The notes under the pieces are model-generated. The model searched no databases, was not told where the DNA came from, and saw only the letters and a program-made list of their open reading frames with translations. 64,000 nucleotides of DNA from Spirochaetales bacterium. Its GTDB lineage: Bacteria > Spirochaetota > Spirochaetia > Treponematales > Treponemataceae. The DNA lies in assembly GCA_003252395.1 (NCBI GenBank), contig QKEL01000013.1, forward strand, positions 189,698 to 253,697, written 5' to 3'. The translations under genes were made by a program, and so were the position numbers. This document shows, piece after piece, positions 15,474-23,152 of this stretch; positions within the stretch are counted from its first letter, which is position 1; each line of letters opens with the position of its first letter.

Positions 15474-15965
15474 ATGGGAGAATTTGAGGAAGGGTACGCG
15501 CTGCTCGAGCAAAAATTCGGCAACGGCAAGGACAATATCATTACGCTGGGAACCATCGCCCTGCAACGCGGCGAAAGCGGAAGGCCCCTTCCCGTCGTTC
15601 GGGGCCTGGACGCCTATTACGAGGACGGGGTTTTTTACGTTTCGACCAACGCGCAGTCGGGGAAGATGCGGCAAATCGCGGCAAACCCGGACGTTTTCGT
15701 CGCCTCGTGCGCGGAAATGTTCACCGCCTCCGGCCGCGGCGAGAACCTCGGCTGGGTAATGGACCCCAAAAACGCCGCGCTCCGCCTTAAGCTCCGCGCC
15801 GCGTTCGCCGCCTGGTACGATATGGCGAATAACGAAAAGGACGAGAATTGCTGCATATTGGCGATTCGCCTGACCAAGGGGATCCTCAACGTGAATCACT
15901 GGGAAAAGCTCTACCATATGGATTTCGTGAATAAGGCGATCGTGGAAAACGCGGGAATCGTCTGA
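15474..15965 (+). CDS. pyridoxamine 5'-phosphate oxidase-like flavoprotein
   Basis: A 163-residue split-barrel protein of the PNPOx-like family. The segment DGVFYVSTNAQSGKMRQIAANPDVFVAS is the common flavin-binding strand-loop-strand. The following ENLGWVMDPKN and RAAFAAWYD segments are typical of general-stress-type members. Such small PNPOx-like proteins bind FMN or F420 and reduce unknown substrates; it need not make vitamin B6. AAGGAGGA sits 5 nt before the ATG. It is divergent from the MarC gene and convergent with the chemoreceptor, with a 12-bp GC hairpin between. Confidence 0.8.
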   Translation: MGEFEEGYALLEQKFGNGKDNIITLGTIALQRGESGRPLPVVRGLDAYYEDGVFYVSTNAQSGKMRQIAANPDVFVASCAEMFTASGRGENLGWVMDPKNAALRLKLRAAFAAWYDMANNEKDENCCILAIRLTKGILNVNHWEKLYHMDFVNKAIVENAGIV

Positions 15966-15978
15966 CGCGGCGCGGCGC

Positions 15979-16006
15979 CGCGCGCGGGGCGCGTGCCCCG
16001 CGCGCG
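15979..16006. terminator. GC-rich hairpin between convergent genes
   Basis: A perfect 12-bp stem (15979-15990 with 15995-16006) and a GCGT loop lie in the 45-nt gap between two converging genes. There is no T-run, so it may act as a bidirectional pause or 3'-end barrier rather than a classical terminator. Confidence 0.5.
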
Positions 16007-16010
16007 TGAG

Positions 16011-17837
16011 TCACTCCTTCGTTTTAAAGAAGCCCACGTTGGTGACCAGTTCGTCGGCCTGATTGGAGAGGGCGAGGGAGGTCGCCGCCAGGCGTTCCGC
16101 GTTCGAGGCGTTTTTCTGGACGACCTGGTCCATCTGCCCGATTGATTTCGCGATCTCGTTCGCCCCGCTGGCCTGCTCGCGGGAGGCGTGGGATATCTCC
16201 TGGATTAGCTCGGCCGTTTTTTGGATATCGGGAACGAGCTCGGTGATTCCCTCCCCGGCCAGGGCCGCGACCTCCGTGCTCCGCACCGAAAGCCCGTTGA
16301 TTTCCCCCGCCGCCGCCTGCGAGCGTTCGGCGAGCTTTCTCACCTCGCTCGCGACCACCGCGAAGCCCTTGCCCGCGTCGCCGGCCCGGGCCGCCTCTAT
16401 CGCCGCGTTCAGGGCGAGTAGGTTCGTCTGCCGCGCGATTTCCTCGATAATGGAGATTCGGGAAGCGATCTCCGCCATACTAGACACCAATTCGCCGACC
16501 GCCTTACCCGAGTTTTCCGCGTTCTGCGACACGCGCCGGGAAAGGGCGTCGGCCTCGTTCGTGTTGTCCGCGTTTTGCTGAATGGTGGAGGCGAGTTGCT
16601 CCACCGACGCCGAAAGCTCCTCGATGCTCGCCGCTTGCTCGTTCGAGCCCTGGGCCATGTCTTCGGCGGTCGCCGAAAGCGACGAAGAGCCGGTGAATAC
16701 CTCGTCGGCGGCGCCCCGAATTCCCGAAACCACCGCCGATATCCCGGCGCGGAGGTTGAGTATGGAAGAGACGAGGTCGCCTATTTCGTCGCCGCGCGCG
16801 ACCATCCTTGATACGGACTCGTCGTCCAGGCCCTCGAGCGCGAGGTCGCCCCCCGCGATTTTCCCCATGGTAGCCCGCACCGCCTCTATCGGAACGACGA
16901 AGGAGCGGGCGACGAAGAAGGTCACCACGGCCGAGAAGACAAAGAAGATCGCCGCGGAGACGATCAGGCCCGTCAGGAGCATGGCGAGCCTGCCGCGATA
17001 TTCCGATACCGGCACCGTTGCCGCGAGCACCTGGCCGTCTTTCGTGTCGAAGGAGGCGAAATAGCGCGTTCCGTCCGCCTCGTATTCGGCCGTTCCCTCC
17101 TTGCGCGCGAGCATATCGGCGGCGAAGGATTCCCGCGAGAGATCCTGGCCGATACGGGCCGGGTCGCTATGCGCGGCGACGGTCATATCGGGGCCGAAGG
17201 CGAAGAAGAAGCCCGACTCCCCGACGGAAGCCCCTTCGATGAGCTTTTGGGCGCTTGCCTGGTCGAGCAGGTTCTGCAACTCCTTCGGCGTAACGCCGAT
17301 CTGCACGATTCCCGGCCTGTCCCGCCTCGACACGCTGATGTACTGGAACAGCGCCTTGTCGGCGCCCCGCGGTTCCGGGTCTTGGGCGAGTTCAAAGGCA
17401 GGGTCGGTCAGGATGGGGAGGAACGGCTTGGTCTGTTCGCTCGTATTGAAATCGAATCCGTAAAAGCCGGGAACGTTTCCCCAGCGGAGCACGCCCTTTT
17501 CGTCGGTAACGTGCACTTCGTCCACCCCGATATCGCGGGCCAGCCTCGTCATGTTCTTCGGCTCGAGCGCGGCGGGATCGGCTTGGATCAGGGCGGAGAC
17601 CGAACGGGCGATGCGGAGATAGTTCGAGTTCAGCGAGGCCTTGAGAATGTCGGCCGTATCTTTTTGGCGGTCGATTCTCTGCGTGAATTCGAGGAGTTTC
17701 GACTCCGTCGTCGCGTGCATGAGCTCGTCGAGGGTACGGGCCTGGAGGATGAACGCGATTGATCCGATGGCGATAATGGTCGAAGACAGGATGCCGAGGA
17801 CCGGGAAAACGATTCTCTGGCGTATGGTTAACTTCAT
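16011..17837 (-). CDS. methyl-accepting chemotaxis protein
   Basis: A 608-residue transmembrane chemoreceptor. It has TM1 at residues 9-31, then a periplasmic sensor of about 250 residues with Cache-like features ([14 protein letters not shown], then [13 protein letters not shown]). TM2 is near 283-310, followed by a HAMP domain and the cytoplasmic signalling hairpin. The conserved tip [21 protein letters not shown] is intact. It should bind a small ligand and control CheA. AAGGAGCTCCC precedes the ATG, and a TTGCAT/TACACT promoter lies upstream. No che genes are adjacent. Confidence 0.95.
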   Translation of the reverse strand: MKLTIRQRIVFPVLGILSSTIIAIGSIAFILQARTLDELMHATTESKLLEFTQRIDRQKDTADILKASLNSNYLRIARSVSALIQADPAALEPKNMTRLARDIGVDEVHVTDEKGVLRWGNVPGFYGFDFNTSEQTKPFLPILTDPAFELAQDPEPRGADKALFQYISVSRRDRPGIVQIGVTPKELQNLLDQASAQKLIEGASVGESGFFFAFGPDMTVAAHSDPARIGQDLSRESFAADMLARKEGTAEYEADGTRYFASFDTKDGQVLAATVPVSEYRGRLAMLLTGLIVSAAIFFVFSAVVTFFVARSFVVPIEAVRATMGKIAGGDLALEGLDDESVSRMVARGDEIGDLVSSILNLRAGISAVVSGIRGAADEVFTGSSSLSATAEDMAQGSNEQAASIEELSASVEQLASTIQQNADNTNEADALSRRVSQNAENSGKAVGELVSSMAEIASRISIIEEIARQTNLLALNAAIEAARAGDAGKGFAVVASEVRKLAERSQAAAGEINGLSVRSTEVAALAGEGITELVPDIQKTAELIQEISHASREQASGANEIAKSIGQMDQVVQKNASNAERLAATSLALSNQADELVTNVGFFKTKE

Positions 17838-17892
17838 GGGAGCTCCTTAAAACCGCGTGGCCGGAACGGTATCCCGACGCGCGCATACCGTA

Positions 17893-17921
17893 AGTGTAGT
17901 GGGCGATATAGGTGAATGCAA
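17893..17921 (-). promoter_or_regulatory. promoter of the chemoreceptor gene
   Basis: On the minus strand TTGCAT (17916-17921), a 17-nt spacer and TACACT (17893-17898) lie about 55 nt before the ATG. The leader contains AAGGAG. Confidence 0.5.
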
Positions 17922-18079
17922 ACGGCGCGGGAATGCATTATCATTGCGTTATGGAAACGAACGCGTCACGGCCCGGTACGTTCGACATTCGGGCGGGCGA
18001 CGCATTGCGCTGCCTTGCCCTCGACATGGGGCATACGCCGACGCCGAAATAAAAAGCAGTAAGAGTTAAGGAGAAACCC

Positions 18080-18823
18080 ATGAAACACGCGAGAATTCTT
18101 GTCCTGACGGTCTTCGGTTTGCTCTGCGCGGCCGCGGCGGGGGCCCAGGCCTTCGTCGATATCGAGGGCGGGGCCGCCTTTACCGGCTACAACGACGTCG
18201 CCATCCCGGCCGAAACCGGGACCAAAATATCGCTCGCGACGGACACCGAATCCGCGCCCGCACCGGTCGCGCGGCTCCGCTTCGGCTCAACCTTCGGCGG
18301 ACGCCATACGGTTTCCGTTCTCTACGCGCCCCTCACCGTCCGCGGCTCCGGAACGCCGGACCGGGACCTTTCGTACCAGGGAAAGACCTTCGCCTCAGGC
18401 GAGAAGGTCGAGTCGGTATACCGTTTCGATTCCTATCGCCTGACCTATCGCTATACCTTTGTCGACTCCGAACGCTGGAATATCGGCGCTGGCCTCACGG
18501 GCAAGGTAAGAAGCGCCGACATCGCCTTAATGGGCGACTCGGGCTATGCCCACCGAAGCGATCTCGGCGTGGTGCCCCTCATCAATTTCCGCGCCCAATG
18601 GAATTTCGCCCGGCCATGGAGCGCCCTCCTCGAGGCCGACGCCCTCGTCACTCCCTTCGGGCGGGCGGAAGACGCACTTCTCGCCCTGCAGTACCGGTCT
18701 TCCGATCGCGTATCCTTCAGGGCGGGGTATCGGGTTCTCGAGGGCGGCTCCGACGGGGGAGGGAACGTGTATACCTTCGCGCTCTTCCATTACGCTACCG
18801 CGGGCATAACCGTGGGCCTGTAG
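18080..18823 (+). CDS. outer-membrane beta-barrel-like protein
   Basis: A 247-residue exported protein. The signal peptide (MKHARILVLTVFGLLCAAAAGAQA) is followed by alternating amphipathic strands such as HTVSVLYAPLTV, VYRFDSYRLTYRYTF and YTFALFHYATAGITVGL. The end in a strand with a hydrophobic last residue is typical of an outer-membrane barrel with about eight strands. No family is recognised. AAGGAG lies 7 nt before the ATG. The 240 bases upstream, back to the chemoreceptor start, hold the chemoreceptor promoter and no convincing gene. Confidence 0.65.
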   Translation: MKHARILVLTVFGLLCAAAAGAQAFVDIEGGAAFTGYNDVAIPAETGTKISLATDTESAPAPVARLRFGSTFGGRHTVSVLYAPLTVRGSGTPDRDLSYQGKTFASGEKVESVYRFDSYRLTYRYTFVDSERWNIGAGLTGKVRSADIALMGDSGYAHRSDLGVVPLINFRAQWNFARPWSALLEADALVTPFGRAEDALLALQYRSSDRVSFRAGYRVLEGGSDGGGNVYTFALFHYATAGITVGL

Positions 18824-18837
18824 TTCCCTTTAATAAG

Positions 18838-18905
18838 ACGGGCTGGGCGGCGGCTCCGCCCGTGGCCCCTTCGCGCCCCTTCACGCCTTCTGCCTCGATC
18901 CCGAA
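18838..18905 (-). repeat. intergenic GAGGCAG/hairpin element, copy 3 (inverted)
   Basis: On the minus strand GATCGAGGCAG is followed 26 nt later by ACGGGCGGAGCC-G-CCGCCCAG, which forms a hairpin. The same 12-mer and hairpin occur in the copy near 44632. Confidence 0.55.
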
Positions 18906-18995
18906 CGCGGTCCGTAACGCGTGCCCTTGACTCGCCCGCCCTCCATCGGGGAAAATGGCCTCGCCCATGCCCTGAACATGGGTAGGAGAAAAACT

Positions 18996-20708
18996 ATGGA
19001 AGAAACGACGGGTTTGACGAGCGACTTCATCCGCGAAGCGGTCAAGGAAGATTTAAGTAACGGAAAATGCGACGCGATCCGCACGAGGTTTCCGCCGGAG
19101 CCCAACGGCTGGCTCCATATCGGTCACGCGAAGGCCATCGCGGTAGACTTCGGGGTAGCCGCCCAATTCGGCGGCACCTGCAACCTCCGGTTCGACGACA
19201 CCAACCCGGAAAAAGAGGATATGTCCTACGTCGAGGCCATCAAGCGCGATGTGAAATGGCTGGGCCACGACTGGGAGAACCGCGAGTTCTTCGCCTCGGA
19301 CTATTACGAATACCTCTATGACCTCGCGGTCAAGCTGATCAAAAAGGGCCTGGCCTACGTGGACGACCTAAACGATCAGGAGATGCGCGAATACCGCGGC
19401 ACCGCCGTGCCGGACAAGCACAATATCACCCTGACGCCCCCGGGAAAGAACAGCCCCTGGCGCGACCGCACCGTCGAGGAAAACCTTGACCTGTTCGCCC
19501 GAATGCGCGCGGGCGAGTTCGCCGACGGCGAGAAGACGTTGCGGGCGAAAATCGACATGACCCACCCGAACCTGGTCATGCGCGACCCGGTCATGTACCG
19601 CATTCGCCGCGAGCCCCACTACCGGACCGGGAACGAGTGGTGCATCTACCCCATGTACGACTTTCAGCACCCCCTTTCGGACGCGAAGGAAGGCATTACG
19701 CACTCCCTGTGCTCCCTCGAGTACGAGATTCACCGGCCCCTCTACGACTGGTTTATCCAGGCCGCCGAGGTATATCCCTCGCGCCAGATCGAGTTCGCGC
19801 GGCTCAACATTACCCACGTGGTCCTTTCCAAGCGCTGGCTTTTACAGCTCGTCAAGGAAAAGCGCGTGTCCGGCTGGGACGACCCGCGCATGCCGACCAT
19901 CGCGGGTTTGCGCCGCCGGGGCTACACCCCCGAGGCGATTTCGGACTTTCTTTCCCGCATCGGCGTGTCGAAAACCGACAGCATGGTGGATATCCAGCTA
20001 TTGGAACATTGCCTCCGCGAGGACTTGAATAAGCGTGCCAACCGCGTGATGACCGTACTCAAGCCGTTGAAGCTCACGATCGAGGACTGGGAAGAGGGCA
20101 GGGTGGAGGAGCTCGAGGCGGTGAACAACCCCGAGGACGAGTCCGCCGGCAAGCGCATGGTACGCTTTGGCCGGGAGCTTTACATCGAGCGCGACGATTT
20201 CCAGGAAATCCCGCCGCCCAAGTACCACCGCCTGTATCCGGGCAACACCGTGCGCCTCCGCTGGGGCTACGTGGTGACCTGTACGGGCTTCAAGAAAAAC
20301 GACGCGGGCGAAATCGTTGAAGTGATCTGTTCCCACGACAAGGGTTCGAAGGGCGGCAACCCGTCGGACGGCAAGAAGGTAAAGGGCACGATCCACTGGG
20401 TGCACGCTCCCGACGCGGTCCGAGCCCGGATCAACCTGTACGATTACCTCTTCGCCCCTGAGCGGCCCATGGAAGTTGAGCCGGGAAAAACCTTCCTGGA
20501 TAACCTGAACCCCGACTCCCTCGAGACGATCACCGATGCCTTGGTGGAACCCGCAGTGGCCCATGCCGAACCGGGAACCAAGTTCCAGTTCGAACGACTT
20601 GGCTATTTCGTGGCGGACACGGATTCCACGTCCGGGGCCCCGGTCTTCAACCGCACGGTCTCGTTAAAGGATACCTGGGCGAAGATCGAGAAAAAGAACG
20701 AGCAATAG
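18996..20708 (+). CDS. glnS: glutaminyl-tRNA synthetase
   Basis: A 570-residue class I synthetase that charges tRNA-Gln directly. HIGH is at residues 41-44 within PPEPNGWLHIGHAKAI. The KMSKS equivalent VLSKR is near 275. GlnRS-specific segments follow: WDDPRMPTIAGLRRRGYTPEAI, and the C-terminal anticodon-binding beta-barrels with FQEIPPPKYHRLYPGNTVRLR. The length is close to that of E. coli GlnRS. AGGAG lies 7 nt before the ATG; upstream in-frame ATGs at 18921 and 18978 lack homology. A strong terminator follows at 20800. Confidence 0.96.
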   Translation: MEETTGLTSDFIREAVKEDLSNGKCDAIRTRFPPEPNGWLHIGHAKAIAVDFGVAAQFGGTCNLRFDDTNPEKEDMSYVEAIKRDVKWLGHDWENREFFASDYYEYLYDLAVKLIKKGLAYVDDLNDQEMREYRGTAVPDKHNITLTPPGKNSPWRDRTVEENLDLFARMRAGEFADGEKTLRAKIDMTHPNLVMRDPVMYRIRREPHYRTGNEWCIYPMYDFQHPLSDAKEGITHSLCSLEYEIHRPLYDWFIQAAEVYPSRQIEFARLNITHVVLSKRWLLQLVKEKRVSGWDDPRMPTIAGLRRRGYTPEAISDFLSRIGVSKTDSMVDIQLLEHCLREDLNKRANRVMTVLKPLKLTIEDWEEGRVEELEAVNNPEDESAGKRMVRFGRELYIERDDFQEIPPPKYHRLYPGNTVRLRWGYVVTCTGFKKNDAGEIVEVICSHDKGSKGGNPSDGKKVKGTIHWVHAPDAVRARINLYDYLFAPERPMEVEPGKTFLDNLNPDSLETITDALVEPAVAHAEPGTKFQFERLGYFVADTDSTSGAPVFNRTVSLKDTWAKIEKKNEQ

Positions 20709-20714
20709 AAGAAT

Positions 20715-20800
20715 CAAGATCGAGGCAGCGGGCCGCCGGGGTTCCCCCGGCTTCACGGGGGGCGAACTTCCCCGCGCGCAGCCGCGCGAGCGTTCGATCA
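20715..20800 (+). repeat. intergenic GAGGCAG/hairpin element, copy 4
   Basis: AAGATCGAGGCAG (GAGGCAG at 20722-20728) precedes GC-rich inverted repeats (CCGGGG-tt-CCCCCGG) directly before the glnS terminator. Confidence 0.4.
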
Positions 20801-20831
20801 AGCCGGGGCGGGCTCCGTTCCGGCTTTTTTT
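20800..20831 (+). terminator. rho-independent terminator of glnS
   Basis: An 11-bp stem (20800-20810 with 20816-20826, two G-U pairs), a GGCTC loop and a T-run ending at 20831. Confidence 0.9.
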
Positions 20832-20934
20832 ATGTCCCCGGGCGAGACTCTGCCTGCGAAATATCCCTTTTTGTTTTCCTTCCCGCATGGCATTCTCCCC
20901 GTTCCCCGCTTATACTTGGGAAAGCATTAAAAAC

Positions 20935-22338
20935 ATGAGGATGGTGTCCGAGATGGGAATCCCCGAAAATTCGCCGCGCGGGAAGATAACCCCGGCAATG
21001 ATTACGTATACCCTCGCTTTTTGCGTTCTCCTCGCGGGCCTGTACGCGCTCAGTCGGTACAATTATCTCGTGTTCCACAGCTTTATCGAGATTTTCAGCG
21101 TCGTTATATCCGGGAGTATTTTTGTCCTTTCGCGGTTGACGGACGATAAAAGGGGGAACGCCTTTACCGTTTTGGGAATCGGCTACGCCTTCGTCGGCAT
21201 GCTGGACCTCCTGCATACCCTGAGCTACGAGGGCATGCCCGTCTTCGCCGCCCACGCCTTTTACGGAAACCAGCTTTGGATATGCGCGAGAATCCTGGAA
21301 TCGCTGACCGTCTTGCTCTTTCTCCTTCTGCTCGGGAAAAAAAGCGTGCGCTTCGCTTTGTATCTCGCGCTCTACGTCGCCGTGTTCGCGGTAATGGTCG
21401 TTTCCATTTTCGCGCTTCGGATATTCCCCGTGTGCTTCATCGCCGGGGTCGGCCAAACGCCCTTCAAGATTATCGCCGAATACGTGGTCTGCGCGATTCT
21501 TGCCGCGTGCGCGGTCATGGCCAACCGGGGTAAGCGAATCGAGGACGCCGAAATCCGGTTGTACCTGACGGCGTCCATCGTGATCACCATTTTCAGCGAA
21601 ATCTGCTTTACCCTGTACACGGATAACTTTGGCGTGCTCAACGTGATCGGCCATTTATTAAAGCTCATATCCTTTTATTACATATACAAATCGGTATTGG
21701 TAGTGAACGTGCGGCGTCCCCTTACCCTCATTTTTAGGCAATTGGCGGAAAAAGAGGAAAAGATACTCTCCCTCATGGCGGATCTTGAGGCGGAACGAAA
21801 CGCGGCGGTATGGGCCTCGATCAGGGACGCGTTGACCGGAATTTACAACCGGGGCCATTTCAATGAAATACTCCCCAAGGTGGTGGCCGGGGCCAAACGG
21901 AAGGGACAGCCCCTTTCCATATTGATGATCGATATCGATTACTTCAAGAACTATAACGACCGGTACGGGCATATCCTCGGCGACGAATGCCTGCGAAAGG
22001 TCGTGGAAGCGCTGGGAGGCCCGCTTAACCGGCCCGGTGACCTGTTGGCCCGCTACGGGGGGGAGGAATTCGTCGCCTTGCTCGAGGATACCGAGGGCGA
22101 GGGGGCGGAGCATATCGCGAATCGTATGAAAGACGCGGTGGCGGCTCTGGGTATCGAGCATGCCGGGTCGGAATGCGCCGCCGTGGTGACCGTCAGCATC
22201 GGGTTGGTTACCCTGCGGGACCGCTTTCCCGATACCCCCGAGGGGGCGGTGGACCTTGCCGACAAGGCCCTGTACGCGGCAAAGGAAGAGGGCAGAAACC
22301 GGGTACATCGCCTGAGCTGGGACCCATCTGCGTTTTAA
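20935..22338 (+). CDS. membrane diguanylate cyclase (MASE3-like sensor plus GGDEF)
   Basis: A 467-residue protein that should make cyclic di-GMP at the inner membrane. Residues about 20-250 hold seven or so helices with the MASE3-like signatures YNYLVFHSFIEIFSVVI and GMLDLLHTLSYEGMP. A short coiled coil (RQLAEKEEKILSLMADLEAER) links to the GGDEF domain (about 290-460). The active site is GGEEF (YGGEEFVALLED), with an intact DALTGIYNRGHF start and DIDYFKNYND metal site. No RxxD inhibitory site is evident just upstream of GGEEF. A TATACT box at 20911-20916 makes the upstream ATG at 20887 unlikely. ATG 20935, 20941 or 20953 may be used. Confidence 0.88.
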   Translation: MRMVSEMGIPENSPRGKITPAMITYTLAFCVLLAGLYALSRYNYLVFHSFIEIFSVVISGSIFVLSRLTDDKRGNAFTVLGIGYAFVGMLDLLHTLSYEGMPVFAAHAFYGNQLWICARILESLTVLLFLLLLGKKSVRFALYLALYVAVFAVMVVSIFALRIFPVCFIAGVGQTPFKIIAEYVVCAILAACAVMANRGKRIEDAEIRLYLTASIVITIFSEICFTLYTDNFGVLNVIGHLLKLISFYYIYKSVLVVNVRRPLTLIFRQLAEKEEKILSLMADLEAERNAAVWASIRDALTGIYNRGHFNEILPKVVAGAKRKGQPLSILMIDIDYFKNYNDRYGHILGDECLRKVVEALGGPLNRPGDLLARYGGEEFVALLEDTEGEGAEHIANRMKDAVAALGIEHAGSECAAVVTVSIGLVTLRDRFPDTPEGAVDLADKALYAAKEEGRNRVHRLSWDPSAF

Positions 22339-22360
22339 CGGACTTTTCATCGTTTTTCGA

Positions 22361-22389
22361 TTGAACCGCGGTTTTTCGCGCGTTATATT
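22361..22389 (+). promoter_or_regulatory. promoter of the TetR-RND operon
   Basis: TTGAAC (22361-22366), a 17-nt spacer and TATATT (22384-22389) place the transcript start inside the tandem operator that follows. Confidence 0.75.
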
Positions 22390-22390
22390 C

Positions 22391-22421
22391 TGACCAGCGG
22401 TCATTTACTGACCAAAGGTCA
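22391..22421 (+). promoter_or_regulatory. tandem TetR-type operators
   Basis: Two perfect 13-bp inverted repeats, TGACC-AGC-GGTCA (22391-22403) and TGACC-AAA-GGTCA (22409-22421), lie 18 bp centre to centre between the -10 box and the TetR start codon. This is the expected layout for autorepression by the adjacent TetR protein. Confidence 0.85.
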
Positions 22422-22444
22422 GTTTGCCGCGAAGGGGAGGGGGC

Positions 22445-23152
22445 ATGGACGTTGAGAAACGCCGGGACCGAAAGAAAACGCGGCGTCGCGAGGATATTAT
22501 CGGGGTTACCCGCAACATGATCGTGGAACGGGGCGTGGACGGATTTACCCTGCAGGACGTGGCGAACGGCCTCGATCTTTCGAAGGGGACCCTCTATCTC
22601 AGCTTTTCGGGCAAAGAAGAGCTTTTACGCGCCGTTTTGGAAGAGGCGGGGACCGATTTTCTGGAGTACCTGAATGCCCGGACGGCGGATGCCGCTTCCG
22701 GTCTCGACACGATTTTGAGGATCGGTCGGGGCTATCTCGAATTCTACGAGGACCAGGAAGACGCCTTCCTCCTTTTCGGGCTTATGGACCATTTCGCGCC
22801 GGAATTTCCCTTCGCCCAGGGGGCGGGGAGCGGGCAGCTGCCCCAGGTCTTCGTCGAGCTGGTCCGCGAGAGCCTTGACCGGGGCGTGCGGGACGGGAGC
22901 GTCGATCCGTCGCTCGATCCGGACGGCATGACCTTCAATATCGTGTTCATGGCCACTTCCCTGATGGACAAGGTTTCGAAAATTCCCCGCGCGATTCGCG
23001 CCGGCATGGACGTTCCCGCGATTATCGCCCACGCATTCTCACTGCTCGTCCGTGCGGTGGCGAACCCCGCCATACCCCGCGATCTCATAGACCGCTATTT
23101 CGAGTCGGGAGCCCAGGTAAACCTGAGCCCCTATTGGAGGAATGAAAAATGA
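22445..23152 (+). CDS. TetR/AcrR-family repressor
   Basis: A 235-residue regulator. Residues about 15-60 form the TetR helix-turn-helix (GVDGFTLQDVANGLDLSKGTLYLSFSGKEELL). The rest is an all-helical ligand domain of usual length. It is the first gene of an operon with an RND exporter, and two TGACC-N3-GGTCA operators lie between its promoter and its start, so it very probably represses itself and the exporter. GGGAGGGGG precedes ATG 22445. Its stop overlaps the RND start (ATGA). The inducer is unknown; a fatty acid or hydrophobic exported compound is plausible. Confidence 0.93.
   Translation: MDVEKRRDRKKTRRREDIIGVTRNMIVERGVDGFTLQDVANGLDLSKGTLYLSFSGKEELLRAVLEEAGTDFLEYLNARTADAASGLDTILRIGRGYLEFYEDQEDAFLLFGLMDHFAPEFPFAQGAGSGQLPQVFVELVRESLDRGVRDGSVDPSLDPDGMTFNIVFMATSLMDKVSKIPRAIRAGMDVPAIIAHAFSLLVRAVANPAIPRDLIDRYFESGAQVNLSPYWRNEK

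Noticed and set aside
17857-18069. A 70-codon frame between the chemoreceptor and the outer-membrane protein
   Set aside because: It runs over the chemoreceptor promoter, lacks a ribosome site and is Arg-rich in the manner of chance frames in GC-rich DNA.
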